A model generated the notes under the pieces. The model made no database searches. It was given only the letters and a program-made list of their open reading frames with translations, and was not told the DNA's origin. From positions 310,001 to 374,000 of the forward strand of contig JAFLCG010000005.1 of NCBI GenBank assembly GCA_017303635.1: 64,000 bases of DNA, written 5' to 3'. Source of the DNA: Anaerolineae bacterium. GTDB taxonomy: Bacteria; Chloroflexota; Anaerolineae; Aggregatilineales; Phototrophicaceae. Position numbers and translations under genes: made by a program. How positions within the stretch are numbered: position 1 is the stretch's first letter; the number at the start of each line of letters is the position of its first letter. Below, piece by piece: positions 41,426 to 49,405 of the stretch.

Positions 41426-42859
41426 CTATGACAGCAAGGTGAGGAACCGCCCCTGGTAGACCTCATCCCAACGGGCGTGGCCTTTGGGTTTATAGGTCTT
41501 AAGGGCAAAGCTCTGGCGGACGAGGCGGCGGGCATCCACCACGTCTTTGAGGTCGCCGCGAGCGATTAGTTGGACAAGGCCATTGCCGAGCGCGGTGGCC
41601 TCCACCGGCCCCGCGACAACCGGGCGATTGGTGGCATCGGCAGTCATCTGGCAGAGCAAGGCGTTTTGCGCCCCACCACCGACGATATGGATCACATCCA
41701 CAGGCTGCGTGCTGGCCGCAATCAACTGTTCCAGCACACGGCGGTACTTGAGCGCCAGACTTTCCAGAATACAGCGCACAAATTCACCGGGAGTCTGCGG
41801 CGGAGCTTGCCCGGTTTCCTCACAAAAGGCGCGGATGCGGGCGGGCATATCGCCCGGCGAGAAGAAACGGGCATCATCGGGATTAATCAACGGGCCAAAA
41901 GCCGGGGCCTTCTTCGCCTCAGCGATCAGTCTGGCATAGCTGGTCGAGATACCTGCCGCAGCCCAGACTAACCGGCACTGCTGCAACAGCCACATCCCCA
42001 TCACCAACTGGGAGGGGCGAAACGTGCCATAGGCGCCGCCTTCACTGGTGAGGTTGGCGGCCAAGGCGAGCGCATTGGTGAGGGGTTGACGAGTCTCGAT
42101 GCCGAACAGGCTCCAGGTGCCGCTGCTGATGTACGCATAATGCTCGGTTTCGGTAGGCACCGCAACGACAGCGCTGGCGGTATCGTGGCTGGCGGCGGTA
42201 TAGACCGGCACCCCCTGGTAACGCCCGATACGGTGACCGGGCGGGACGATCTCCGGTAACATCATGGTCGGGATCATGAGCTGATCGAGGGTATCGGTAT
42301 CCCAATCTTCATCACGCCAATTGACCATCTGAGTCGTGGTGCTGTGGGTCCACTCGGACACCTTCTCCCCGGTCAACCAATAGTTGATGAGGTTGGGCAT
42401 GGTCAGGAAGGTACGGGCGCTATCCAGTTGCCAGGGCGACTGGTGAAAGAGCGCCGCCAGTTGATAGAGCGTGTTGATGACATAGAAGCCGATGCCAGTG
42501 CGTTCAAACAGGCGTTCCTTTGGAACACGCTCCAACACCCAATCCATCATGCCTTCGGTGCGGCTATCCCGCATGTGGACAGGATTGCCGAGCAGTTGAC
42601 CGCGATCATCAAGCAAGCCAAAGTCTACGCCGAACGAATCGACGCCAATGCCTTCGGCGGATTCGCTCAGGGCGGCACTGAGACCACTTTCGATCTCATT
42701 CCACAGGCGCAGCACATCCCAATGGAGCGTACCGCGCAGGGTCACAGGGCCGTTGGCAAAGCGGTAGACTTCTTCCGCACTGATGCGGCTGCCGTCATAG
42801 CGCAGGCGCATGACGCGACCGGATTCATTACCGAGGTCAATGGCAAGTGTAGTGGTCAT
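41426..42859 (-). CDS. Rhamnulokinase-like FGGY kinase (second copy)
   Basis: A 477-residue RhaB-type kinase. It has LAIDLGNESGRVMRL at the N-terminus and GVDSFGVDFGLLDDRG near 73. SHDTASAVVAVPTETEHYAYISSGTWSLFGIE near 222-253 and HIVGGGAQNALLCQMTADAT near 385-405 follow. Its plan is that of the rhaB product at 15422 but the sequence is clearly diverged, so it is an old paralogue. The location between pentitol dehydrogenase genes suggests a different ketose, such as L-xylulose or L-fuculose, rather than rhamnulose. No good ribosome site precedes the ATG. Confidence 0.84.
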   Translation of the reverse strand: MTTTLAIDLGNESGRVMRLRYDGSRISAEEVYRFANGPVTLRGTLHWDVLRLWNEIESGLSAALSESAEGIGVDSFGVDFGLLDDRGQLLGNPVHMRDSRTEGMMDWVLERVPKERLFERTGIGFYVINTLYQLAALFHQSPWQLDSARTFLTMPNLINYWLTGEKVSEWTHSTTTQMVNWRDEDWDTDTLDQLMIPTMMLPEIVPPGHRIGRYQGVPVYTAASHDTASAVVAVPTETEHYAYISSGTWSLFGIETRQPLTNALALAANLTSEGGAYGTFRPSQLVMGMWLLQQCRLVWAAAGISTSYARLIAEAKKAPAFGPLINPDDARFFSPGDMPARIRAFCEETGQAPPQTPGEFVRCILESLALKYRRVLEQLIAASTQPVDVIHIVGGGAQNALLCQMTADATNRPVVAGPVEATALGNGLVQLIARGDLKDVVDARRLVRQSFALKTYKPKGHARWDEVYQGRFLTLLS

Positions 42860-42956
42860 AGGTGTGATTAGTGGTTAGGAATGTACTTTCACGGCGTAAG
42901 CGACTCTTGGTAGTAGGAGAGATCCGGCGGATCACCCCTACCAGAGTATGGTGCAA

Positions 42957-44006
42957 TTACGATTCCGGCAAGCTGGGCACAACGGCGAGCTTGATGACCT
43001 CGCTGCGCTGCATCCGCTGGAGAGCGGACTCCACCTGACTCAGCGGCACCGTACCATCCAGAATGGGCTTGACCGTGACCTGACCGGTCACTAGCATTTG
43101 CATCGCCATCTCCGCCGCCCGCGGGTTCATGTGGAAGGTGCCTTTCATGGTGATCTCGCCATAATGCAGTTTGGTGGCATCGAAGGCAACTTGCGTGCCA
43201 CCGGGTAAGCCGCTGAACTGCATCACGGTCGCGCCATTGCGGGCCATCATGACGGCCTGCTGCCAGGTATCCGCGCTACCCGCCGCTTCGATGACGACAT
43301 CGGCCCCCTGCCCATCGGTCAATTCTTTGACGAAGGCGACCGGATCCCCATCATTGGAACTGAAGATGACATCGGCCCCAACCTCTTTAGCCTTCTGCAG
43401 GCGCCCCGCTGAACGCCCGATGGCAATCACACGGGAGGCACCGAGCGCCTTAACCAACTGAATCTGCATCAAACCCTGCGCGCCGACACCGATGATGGCA
43501 ACCGTATCACCGAGTTCAATATCGGCATTGATGGCGCACAACACCGCGCAGCCCAGCGGCTCTACAAACGAGGCTTCGGTGAAGGGCAGGTGGCTGGGCA
43601 CATGGAACAGATTCTGTGCCACGATGTAATCCGGAATGCGGTGGTACTCGGCATACGAGCCGAAGTTGAAGCGGCCTTCCAGGTGAATGCATAACTGCTG
43701 GGTGCCGCGCTTGCAATAGAAGCATTCATTGCAGGGAGCGGCGTTCGTGCCGGTGACAGCATCGCCTTCCTTGAAACGGGTCACACCTGCGCCGACCGCC
43801 GAGATAATCCCGGCATATTCGTGACCAAAGGGCATGGGCGGCTTGAACAGTTTGTGACCGCGCCGCCAGGCTTTGAGGTCGGTGCCACAGGTGGTGGCGG
43901 ACTCGACTTTGATGACCACTTCGCCCGGCCCGGGCTGCGGAACAGGCACTTCGCGCATTTCGAGCTTGCCGGGTTCTAAAAAGTATACGCCGCGCATGGT
44001 TGCCAT
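42957..44006 (-). CDS. Zinc-dependent MDR alcohol dehydrogenase, polyol/threonine type
   Basis: A 349-residue medium-chain dehydrogenase. The catalytic zinc site is TTCGTDLKAWRRG near residue 40, GHEYAGIISAVGAG near 62 and VEPLGCAVLCA near 150. The structural-zinc cysteines are in PCNECFYCKRGTQQLC near 92-107, and the Rossmann motif is IIGVGAQGLMQIQLVKALGA near 172. It belongs to the sorbitol/xylitol/L-threonine dehydrogenase group. Its ATG overlaps the TAA of the upstream MDR by one base. It probably oxidises a pentitol or hexitol with NAD; the tandem arrangement suggests two sequential or alternative polyol oxidations. Confidence 0.88.
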   Translation of the reverse strand: MATMRGVYFLEPGKLEMREVPVPQPGPGEVVIKVESATTCGTDLKAWRRGHKLFKPPMPFGHEYAGIISAVGAGVTRFKEGDAVTGTNAAPCNECFYCKRGTQQLCIHLEGRFNFGSYAEYHRIPDYIVAQNLFHVPSHLPFTEASFVEPLGCAVLCAINADIELGDTVAIIGVGAQGLMQIQLVKALGASRVIAIGRSAGRLQKAKEVGADVIFSSNDGDPVAFVKELTDGQGADVVIEAAGSADTWQQAVMMARNGATVMQFSGLPGGTQVAFDATKLHYGEITMKGTFHMNPRAAEMAMQMLVTGQVTVKPILDGTVPLSQVESALQRMQRSEVIKLAVVPSLPES

Positions 44007-45037
44007 TAGATTTCCACCATCACTTTCAATGAATCGCCAGCAGCTTTGGTCAGGTGCCAGGCTTTATCGGCCTGTTCGAGTGGGAAGCGGTGCGTAATCA
44101 GTTTATTGGCGTCGATCAGGCCGTCCTTGAGGAGTGCCATCGTCCGGCGGGTGTCCAGCGGACTGGCGGAGTAAGAACCCGTGACGGTGATCTCCTGGAA
44201 AAGAGTACGGTTCATGTTGAGGGGCCAGGTGGACTCGGGCGGAGTCGGCGCGTACATCATGAGTGTCCCACCGGGGCCGGTGAGGTCAAAGGCGAGGTCG
44301 AGGGCTTTCTGGTTGGAGGGGGTGCAGATGACCGCATGGGGGCCAACATCCGACCAGGCTTTGATCTGCGCTTTGAGATCGGCATCATCGACATTGAAGA
44401 CGGTGAAACCCATCGAACGCGCACGCTCCATCCGGGTTGGCTGGCGGTCGAGCAATGCAACTTTGCTGGCTCCCCAGTGCGGCGCGAGCATTCCCATCGT
44501 AATCCCATTAAAGCCAACGCCGAGGATGAGGACTGTATCGCCCTGGCGGATATTGGCGCGGTCAAGGGCGCGGACGCAGCAGGCAATCGGCTCGACCAGG
44601 GCCGCGGCTTCGTATGACATGCCCTCCGGAATCTTGAGAATATCGCGCTCGACGATCTCCGCCGGGATGCGAACGTACTCGGCCATACCCGCCGGGTAGA
44701 GGCGCGTGCGCTTGAAGGTCGGGCACAGGGTGTAATGCCCATGCTGGCAAACATCGCAGACCATACAAGGCACATGGTGATGAATGGCGACACGGTCGCC
44801 CACCGCAAAGGTGGTCGCGCCCGTCCCCACCGCCACCACATCCCCGGCAGGTTCATGCCCCATGACCACCGGCGCACGAGGGGTCATATACCAATCTGTG
44901 ACATCGCTCCCACACACTCCGCAAGCCTTAATTCTGACCAGCAATTCGCCCGGTCCCGGCTGATCAGGCATCGGGTAATCTTCAACCCGAATGTCCCCTG
45001 GCCCAGCGTAAATTGCCGCCCGCATTGTTGCTGACAT
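44006..45037 (-). CDS. Zinc-dependent MDR alcohol dehydrogenase, polyol type
   Basis: A 343-residue paralogue of the next gene. It has KACGVCGSDVTDW near residue 37, GHEPAGDVVAVG near 60 and structural cysteines in PCMVCDVCQHGHYTLC near 89-104. VEPIACCVRALDRANI near 149 and ILGVGFNGITMGMLAPHWGA near 171 follow. First gene of a two-gene minus-strand unit, preceded by a GGGGAA ribosome site and a CTAC hairpin in the leader. A TATAAT (minus strand, 45098-45093) is a possible -10 box. Divergent from an SDR with an operator between them. Confidence 0.88.
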   Translation of the reverse strand: MSATMRAAIYAGPGDIRVEDYPMPDQPGPGELLVRIKACGVCGSDVTDWYMTPRAPVVMGHEPAGDVVAVGTGATTFAVGDRVAIHHHVPCMVCDVCQHGHYTLCPTFKRTRLYPAGMAEYVRIPAEIVERDILKIPEGMSYEAAALVEPIACCVRALDRANIRQGDTVLILGVGFNGITMGMLAPHWGASKVALLDRQPTRMERARSMGFTVFNVDDADLKAQIKAWSDVGPHAVICTPSNQKALDLAFDLTGPGGTLMMYAPTPPESTWPLNMNRTLFQEITVTGSYSASPLDTRRTMALLKDGLIDANKLITHRFPLEQADKAWHLTKAAGDSLKVMVEI

Positions 45038-45057
45038 TTATCATTCCCCTACCTAAT

Positions 45058-45077
45058 GGGCGCACTGCCGTGCGCCC
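45058..45077. repeat. CTAC-flanked hairpin repeat
   Basis: A perfect stem GGGCGCAC / GTGCGCCC with loop TGCC, followed by CTAC. The same stem sequence occurs in the MITE-like element at 40271-40290. It falls in the probable 5' leader of the MDR operon. Confidence 0.5.
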
Positions 45078-45127
45078 CTACTATTTTGGGAAATTATAAA
45101 CGGTTGTGAGCAGGTGTGCATTGGTTT

Positions 45128-45137
45128 CACAAATGTG
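45128..45137. promoter_or_regulatory. Operator site C (CACAAATGTG)
   Basis: The decamer is identical to site A at 30607-30616, here in the context TTTCACAAATGTGCGG. It lies between the divergent MDR operon and the SDR gene, 51 bases before the SDR ATG. It suggests that both polyol islands answer to the same or a closely related SorC regulator. Confidence 0.45.
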
Positions 45138-45188
45138 CGGCATAATGGTCTTACCTTATGGTGAGGATACAGGCAAAGGGAGTCCAAG

Positions 45189-46022
45189 ATGTCTACCACT
45201 GGCAGTCAACGTCTGAAAGGTCGGGTTGCTATCATCACTGGCGCGGGCCGGGGCATTGGCTTCGCAATCGGCCAGCAGTTCGCCCGCGAAGGGGCGCATG
45301 TCGTTGTCGCTGAGATCGACACGGACGTGGTCTATCAGGCGGCTACTGATCTGACCGCGCTCGGCACCGAAGCGCTGGCCTATCCCATCGATATCAGCGA
45401 CCTTCCCCAGATGCGGAAAATGATCGCTGACGTCGTGGCAAAGTTCGGTCGGCTGGACATCGTGGTCAATAACGCGGGCATTTCCAACAAAGCGGCATTC
45501 CTGGAGATGACCGAACCCCAGTGGGATGACATGCAGCGGATCAACCAGCGGGCTGTCTTTTTCACCATGCAGGAAGCCGCCAAGCAGATGATCGCACAGA
45601 TCCCGGAAGCAGAACGGGGCAATGATCGTCAACCCTTCAGCCGGGGCAAGATCATTAACCTGTCGTCGATTGCAGGACGACGTGGGCGAGCCGATGCCCT
45701 GCATTATTCGGTCGCCAAGAGCGCGGTCATTACCATGACTCAAGGGGCGGCCATGGCACTGGCGCGCTACAACATCAATGTCAACGCGCTCTGCCCCAGC
45801 GTGGTACCCACCCGCATGTGGGATCATCTGGATGCCGCTATGGCCGCTCAAAATGGCCTGGAACGCGGCGTCTGGTACAAGGCACGGGTGGAGCGTGTCC
45901 CCCTCAAGCGTCCCGGCACGGTTGAAGAGATTGCCGCGATGGCAACCTTCCTGGCCTCCAGCGATGCGGATTACATCACCGGGCAGACGTATAACGTCGA
46001 TGGCGGCAGCGAACTTAATTAA
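45189..46022 (+). CDS. Short-chain dehydrogenase/reductase, polyol type
   Basis: A 277-residue SDR. It has AIITGAGRGIGFAIGQQFA at the N-terminus, the cofactor-selecting acidic end VVVAEIDTD near 40 (favouring NAD), LDIVVNNAGISNKAAFLEM near 88, INLSSIAGRRGRADALHYSVAKSA near 155-178 with the catalytic Tyr and Lys, and ITGQTYNVDGG at the end. It resembles sorbitol/galactitol dehydrogenases. A GGGAG lies seven bases before the ATG. Its 3' end overlaps the convergent xylulokinase by eight bases. It probably oxidises a polyol to the ketose that one of the nearby kinases uses. Confidence 0.86.
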   Translation: MSTTGSQRLKGRVAIITGAGRGIGFAIGQQFAREGAHVVVAEIDTDVVYQAATDLTALGTEALAYPIDISDLPQMRKMIADVVAKFGRLDIVVNNAGISNKAAFLEMTEPQWDDMQRINQRAVFFTMQEAAKQMIAQIPEAERGNDRQPFSRGKIINLSSIAGRRGRADALHYSVAKSAVITMTQGAAMALARYNINVNALCPSVVPTRMWDHLDAAMAAQNGLERGVWYKARVERVPLKRPGTVEEIAAMATFLASSDADYITGQTYNVDGGSELN

Positions 46023-47523
46023 CTGAGCGCCGCTCGACCAGTTGATGCATCTCCGGCCTGAGCAACGGATACAGACGCGTGTACTGCGCGTACAAATCGT
46101 CGTAGAAAGCCACCAGCTCGGGCCGGGGTACAGTGGGCGGGCCATAGCGCACCAGGCTCGCACAGGCAGACTCGAATGACGGGTATATATCCGCCCCGAC
46201 CCCGGCGACAAGGGCAGCACCCAGTGAAGCCTGCTCCGCCATAAGCGACCGCTGCAATGGCAAATTGAGCACATCGGCCATGATTTGCCGCCAAAAGTCG
46301 CTCTCCATACCGCCGCCAGACGCGATTACCCGGTCAACCGGGCCGCTGAGTTCGAGGCTGAGTTCCAGCACCTGCCGTAACGCCAGCGACACCCCTTCCA
46401 TCACCGCCCGCGCCAGATGACCACGTCCATGGTGATAACCGAGGCCAAGGAACAGTCCCCGCGCCAGCGGATCCATGTGCGGGGTGCGTTCGCCGGTGAG
46501 ATGCGGCAGAAAGATGAGGCCCTCTGCGCCAGGGGGAACCGCCGCCGCTTCCGCGCTGAGTATGGCATAGGCATCCGGCACACCCTGCAAGCCCACCAAA
46601 TTCCGTAACCAGCGCAGCGAAAGTCCAGCAGAGAGAATGGCTCCCAGCACATAATGCATTCCCGGAACGGCATGGTTAAAGACATGCAGGCGCTGATCGG
46701 TACGAAGGTTTCCAGAAGCAATCAGCGGCACACAGACTTGTCCACCAGTGCCGACGGTCACGGAAGCCGCACCGGGTTGGATGAGACCATTCCCGATCGC
46801 CTGCGCCGGTTGATCCGCGCACCCCATGAACACCGGAATATCCGCCGCAAGGCCGAGTTCAGCCGCAGATCCGGCCTGTAAATGACCCGCCAGCGCAACC
46901 GAATCTTTGACAGGCGGGAAGATCTCTGGAGGAAGGTTGGCAGCCTTGATGATCGCCTCTGCCCACGTACCCTGCCCGACGTTAAAGGTACCCGTTCCAG
47001 CAGCATCGCTGACATCCGTCGCCGCCTGGCCGGTCATCTTCAGACACACATAATCCTTGGGCAAAATAACCCGGTAGGTTTTGGCGATCAAGTCTGGTTG
47101 ATTTTGCTGCAACCAGGTCATGGTCGAAATCAAAAATCCAGCAGCCGGCAGCGTCCCTGCCTGGGCCGCATAATCTGGCACCGACTCCACCAATTGATGC
47201 ACCTGGGCACTGCTGCGCGTATCCGCCCAGATGATGGCCCGTGCCAGCGGGCGCAGGCTTGAATCGAGCAGGATGGTGCCGTGCATTTGCCCGCTAAAGC
47301 TGATCCCAACCACATCGGTGCGGCCCGTTTGCGCGATGACCGCCCGCACTGCTCGAACGGTGGCAGACCAGTAATCTTCCGGGTCTTGTTCCGCCCAGCC
47401 CGGCTGCGGCGTATGGATCGGATATTCCTCCCCAACGGCTGCTAATGGGCGACCCAATTCCGGGTCGAACTGCATCACTTTGACACTAGATGTGCCGACA
47501 TCCACACCCAACAGAGTCGCCAT
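46015..47523 (-). CDS. xylB: Xylulokinase (second copy)
   Basis: About 502 residues. It has GVDVGTSSVKVMQFD at the N-terminus and the xylulokinase signature GISFSGQMHGTILLD near 73. IIWADTRS, GCADQPAQAIGNGLI near 240, FLPHLTGERTPHMDP near 340 and VIASGGGMESDFWRQIMADV near 405 follow. It phosphorylates D-xylulose or a related ketose. The start is ATG 47523 or 47526, both served by AAGGA; the longer open frame upstream has no protein character. It is diverged from the kinase at 38250, so the two may differ in substrate. Confidence 0.86.
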   Translation of the reverse strand: MATLLGVDVGTSSVKVMQFDPELGRPLAAVGEEYPIHTPQPGWAEQDPEDYWSATVRAVRAVIAQTGRTDVVGISFSGQMHGTILLDSSLRPLARAIIWADTRSSAQVHQLVESVPDYAAQAGTLPAAGFLISTMTWLQQNQPDLIAKTYRVILPKDYVCLKMTGQAATDVSDAAGTGTFNVGQGTWAEAIIKAANLPPEIFPPVKDSVALAGHLQAGSAAELGLAADIPVFMGCADQPAQAIGNGLIQPGAASVTVGTGGQVCVPLIASGNLRTDQRLHVFNHAVPGMHYVLGAILSAGLSLRWLRNLVGLQGVPDAYAILSAEAAAVPPGAEGLIFLPHLTGERTPHMDPLARGLFLGLGYHHGRGHLARAVMEGVSLALRQVLELSLELSGPVDRVIASGGGMESDFWRQIMADVLNLPLQRSLMAEQASLGAALVAGVGADIYPSFESACASLVRYGPPTVPRPELVAFYDDLYAQYTRLYPLLRPEMHQLVERRSVN

Positions 47524-47669
47524 CATGAAATCCTTATTTACTGAAAGTAATATGGCGGCAGAGTGTAACACGGGATAGCCGCTGGTGGTCAGTGATGGGC
47601 GGTTAGTGGGCAGTGAAAGCGTGAAGAAGTGAAAAGTGCAGCGCAAAACCTGAAAGGTAAACATCATCC

Positions 47670-49079
47670 ATGCAGACGATCTATCGCAGTGCCTTGCAGG
47701 GCGAAAACCGCGAATTCCAGGCGCGCAATATCCCGCTGGAAGGTCGATTACCTACATGGTTGAGCGGGCGACTGATCCGCAATGGGCCGGGTTCTACACG
47801 CTTCGGGCAACAGGAAGTCAGACATTGGTTTGATGGTCAGGCCATGCTGCATCAGTTTGACATCCACCATGGACAAGTCGACTACGCCTGCCGTTTTCTC
47901 GAGAGCCAAGCGCGGCAAGCGGCGGAGAGCAGCGGGCAAATCAGCTATCCGGAATTTGCCACCGATCCATGCCGGTCGCTGTTCAAGAAAGTCATGACGC
48001 TGTTCGGTCGCTCATCGAGTGATAACGCCAAGGTCAGCATCACGCAGTTCGCCGGGGCGTACATGGCACTGGCAGAAACGCCGATTCAAGTGGAATTCGA
48101 TCCTGAGACCTTACGCTCGGCAGGGGTTTTCACCTACGAAGCCAATCCGGTCGGGCAAATGACTACTGCCCACCCCCACCAGGATGCGGAGCACTTGTAC
48201 AATGTCGTCACACGCTTCAACCGGGTGAGCGAATATCGGTTTTACCGCATGGGGCTCGACCGGCAGACGCAGATGGTCGGCGCGGTCAAGACCGGGCAAC
48301 CCTCCTATATGCACAGCTTTGGCCTGAGTCCGCACTATGCCATCATCACCGAATTTCCGTTTGTGGTGAATCCGCTAAATCTGCTGCTGTGGCTGCGACC
48401 CTTCATCGAGAATTATCAGTGGAAGCCGCGCCGCCCGACCGTATTCTGGCTGCTCGATCGGGAAACGGGTACGGTCGCCGGACGCTATGAAAGTGACCCG
48501 TTCTTCGCCTTTCATCACGTCAATGCCTTTGAGCGCGATGGCGAGGTCGTGGTCGATCTGGTGGGGTATGACAATGCCAGCATCATCCAGCACTACTACC
48601 TCAATCGGCTGACCGACTCGCAGGTGAAACTGCCACATGGCACCTTGCGGCGTTACCACGTCCAACCGGGCAAGAAGCGCGTGACCTGGGAGAAGCTAAC
48701 TCATGACTGTATCGAACTACCCCGCACCGACTACGACCGATACAACCTGCGCGGCGATTACCGCAGTGTGTATGGAATCGGTCTTCGTGGTGACCAACCC
48801 ACAGGTTTCTACAATCAACTGGTCAAGCTGGATACGCAGGGGGGTGCCACGCTGACCTGGCATACTGAAGGGTGTTACCCTGGCGAATCCGTCTTCGCGG
48901 CGCGGCCCGGTGGCACTGCCGATGATGACGGGGTGCTGCTCTCGGTCGTGCTGGACACTACAGCGGGTAACTCGTTCCTGCTGGTGCTGGATGCGCGGAC
49001 GTTGCAGGAGGTGGCGCGGGCGACCCTACCGCAAGCTGTCATGTTCGGGTTTCACGGGCATTTCATGGCGGGGGATTAA
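47670..49079 (+). CDS. Carotenoid oxygenase family protein
   Basis: A 469-residue seven-bladed propeller enzyme of the carotenoid/stilbene cleavage family. The N-terminus has LPTWLSGRLIRNGPG and HWFDGQAMLHQFD. Four iron-binding histidines are recognisable: TTAHPHQD near residue 167, SYMHSFGLS near 213, FFAFHHVNAF near 278 and FGFHGHFMAG at the end. Such enzymes split a C=C bond of carotenoids or related compounds with O2. No carotenoid synthesis genes are nearby, so the substrate is unknown and may be an environmental aromatic or apocarotenoid. The gene stands alone. Confidence 0.87.
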   Translation: MQTIYRSALQGENREFQARNIPLEGRLPTWLSGRLIRNGPGSTRFGQQEVRHWFDGQAMLHQFDIHHGQVDYACRFLESQARQAAESSGQISYPEFATDPCRSLFKKVMTLFGRSSSDNAKVSITQFAGAYMALAETPIQVEFDPETLRSAGVFTYEANPVGQMTTAHPHQDAEHLYNVVTRFNRVSEYRFYRMGLDRQTQMVGAVKTGQPSYMHSFGLSPHYAIITEFPFVVNPLNLLLWLRPFIENYQWKPRRPTVFWLLDRETGTVAGRYESDPFFAFHHVNAFERDGEVVVDLVGYDNASIIQHYYLNRLTDSQVKLPHGTLRRYHVQPGKKRVTWEKLTHDCIELPRTDYDRYNLRGDYRSVYGIGLRGDQPTGFYNQLVKLDTQGGATLTWHTEGCYPGESVFAARPGGTADDDGVLLSVVLDTTAGNSFLLVLDARTLQEVARATLPQAVMFGFHGHFMAGD

Positions 49080-49130
49080 CCGCACGGGTGCGGAAGAAGC
49101 AGAGAAAACAGAGGAAGAAAAAAGATGAGA

Positions 49131-49158
49131 CAGAATCGGAACATATGTTCCGATTCTG
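49131..49158. promoter_or_regulatory. 28-bp perfect palindrome with GGAACATATGTTCC core
   Basis: The arms start CAGAATCGGAACAT and are fully complementary. The central 16 bases are identical to the palindrome at 24065-24080. The core resembles a Gram-positive-type LexA box. The following gene, an M24 aminopeptidase, is not a known SOS gene. Confidence 0.45.
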
Positions 49159-49222
49159 TGCTTGACTTTATGCTATGCTGACACAGACTCACCCTCATTA
49201 CAGGTCACTACATAGTCTCCAT

Positions 49223-49272
49223 TTGGACAAAGTGGGGCGTCAAATGTGTCCAATCTGTCCAAAATGTCCAGT
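49223..49272. repeat. TGTCC half-site array
   Basis: TTGGACA at 49223-49229 faces three direct TGTCC copies spaced exactly nine bases apart (49247, 49256, 49265). The spacing and inverted partner look like a regulator binding array about 80 bases before the aminopeptidase promoter. Confidence 0.35.
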
Positions 49273-49337
49273 ATCGCACCCGAATCCGCCTACATGTAGC
49301 AGAAACCACGTTCCATAAACCAATACGGATTGGTTGG

Positions 49338-49366
49338 TTGAGGGGATTGGGGTAGCGCGGTATAGT
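49338..49366 (+). promoter_or_regulatory. Promoter of the M24 aminopeptidase gene
   Basis: TTGAGG (49338-49343), a 17-base spacer and TATAGT (49361-49366). A start near 49373 leaves about 33 bases before the ATG at 49406. Confidence 0.5.
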
Positions 49367-49405
49367 CCCCCGCATCTGGCGCTTTTCACAGGGGATTGAC
49401 GTTCC

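Larger units (their letters stand above)
49080..49405. other. Intergenic region with repeats and an operator-like palindrome
   Basis: This 326-base gap holds a purine-rich CAGAG repeat (49097-49125), a 28-base palindrome (49131-49158), a TGTCC direct-repeat array (49223-49272) and the promoter of the aminopeptidase gene (49338-49366). No gene was seen. Confidence 0.6.

Noticed and set aside
47670..49079. Carotenoid or retinal biosynthetic cluster
   Set aside because: The oxygenase is alone; flanking genes are a kinase and an aminopeptidase.
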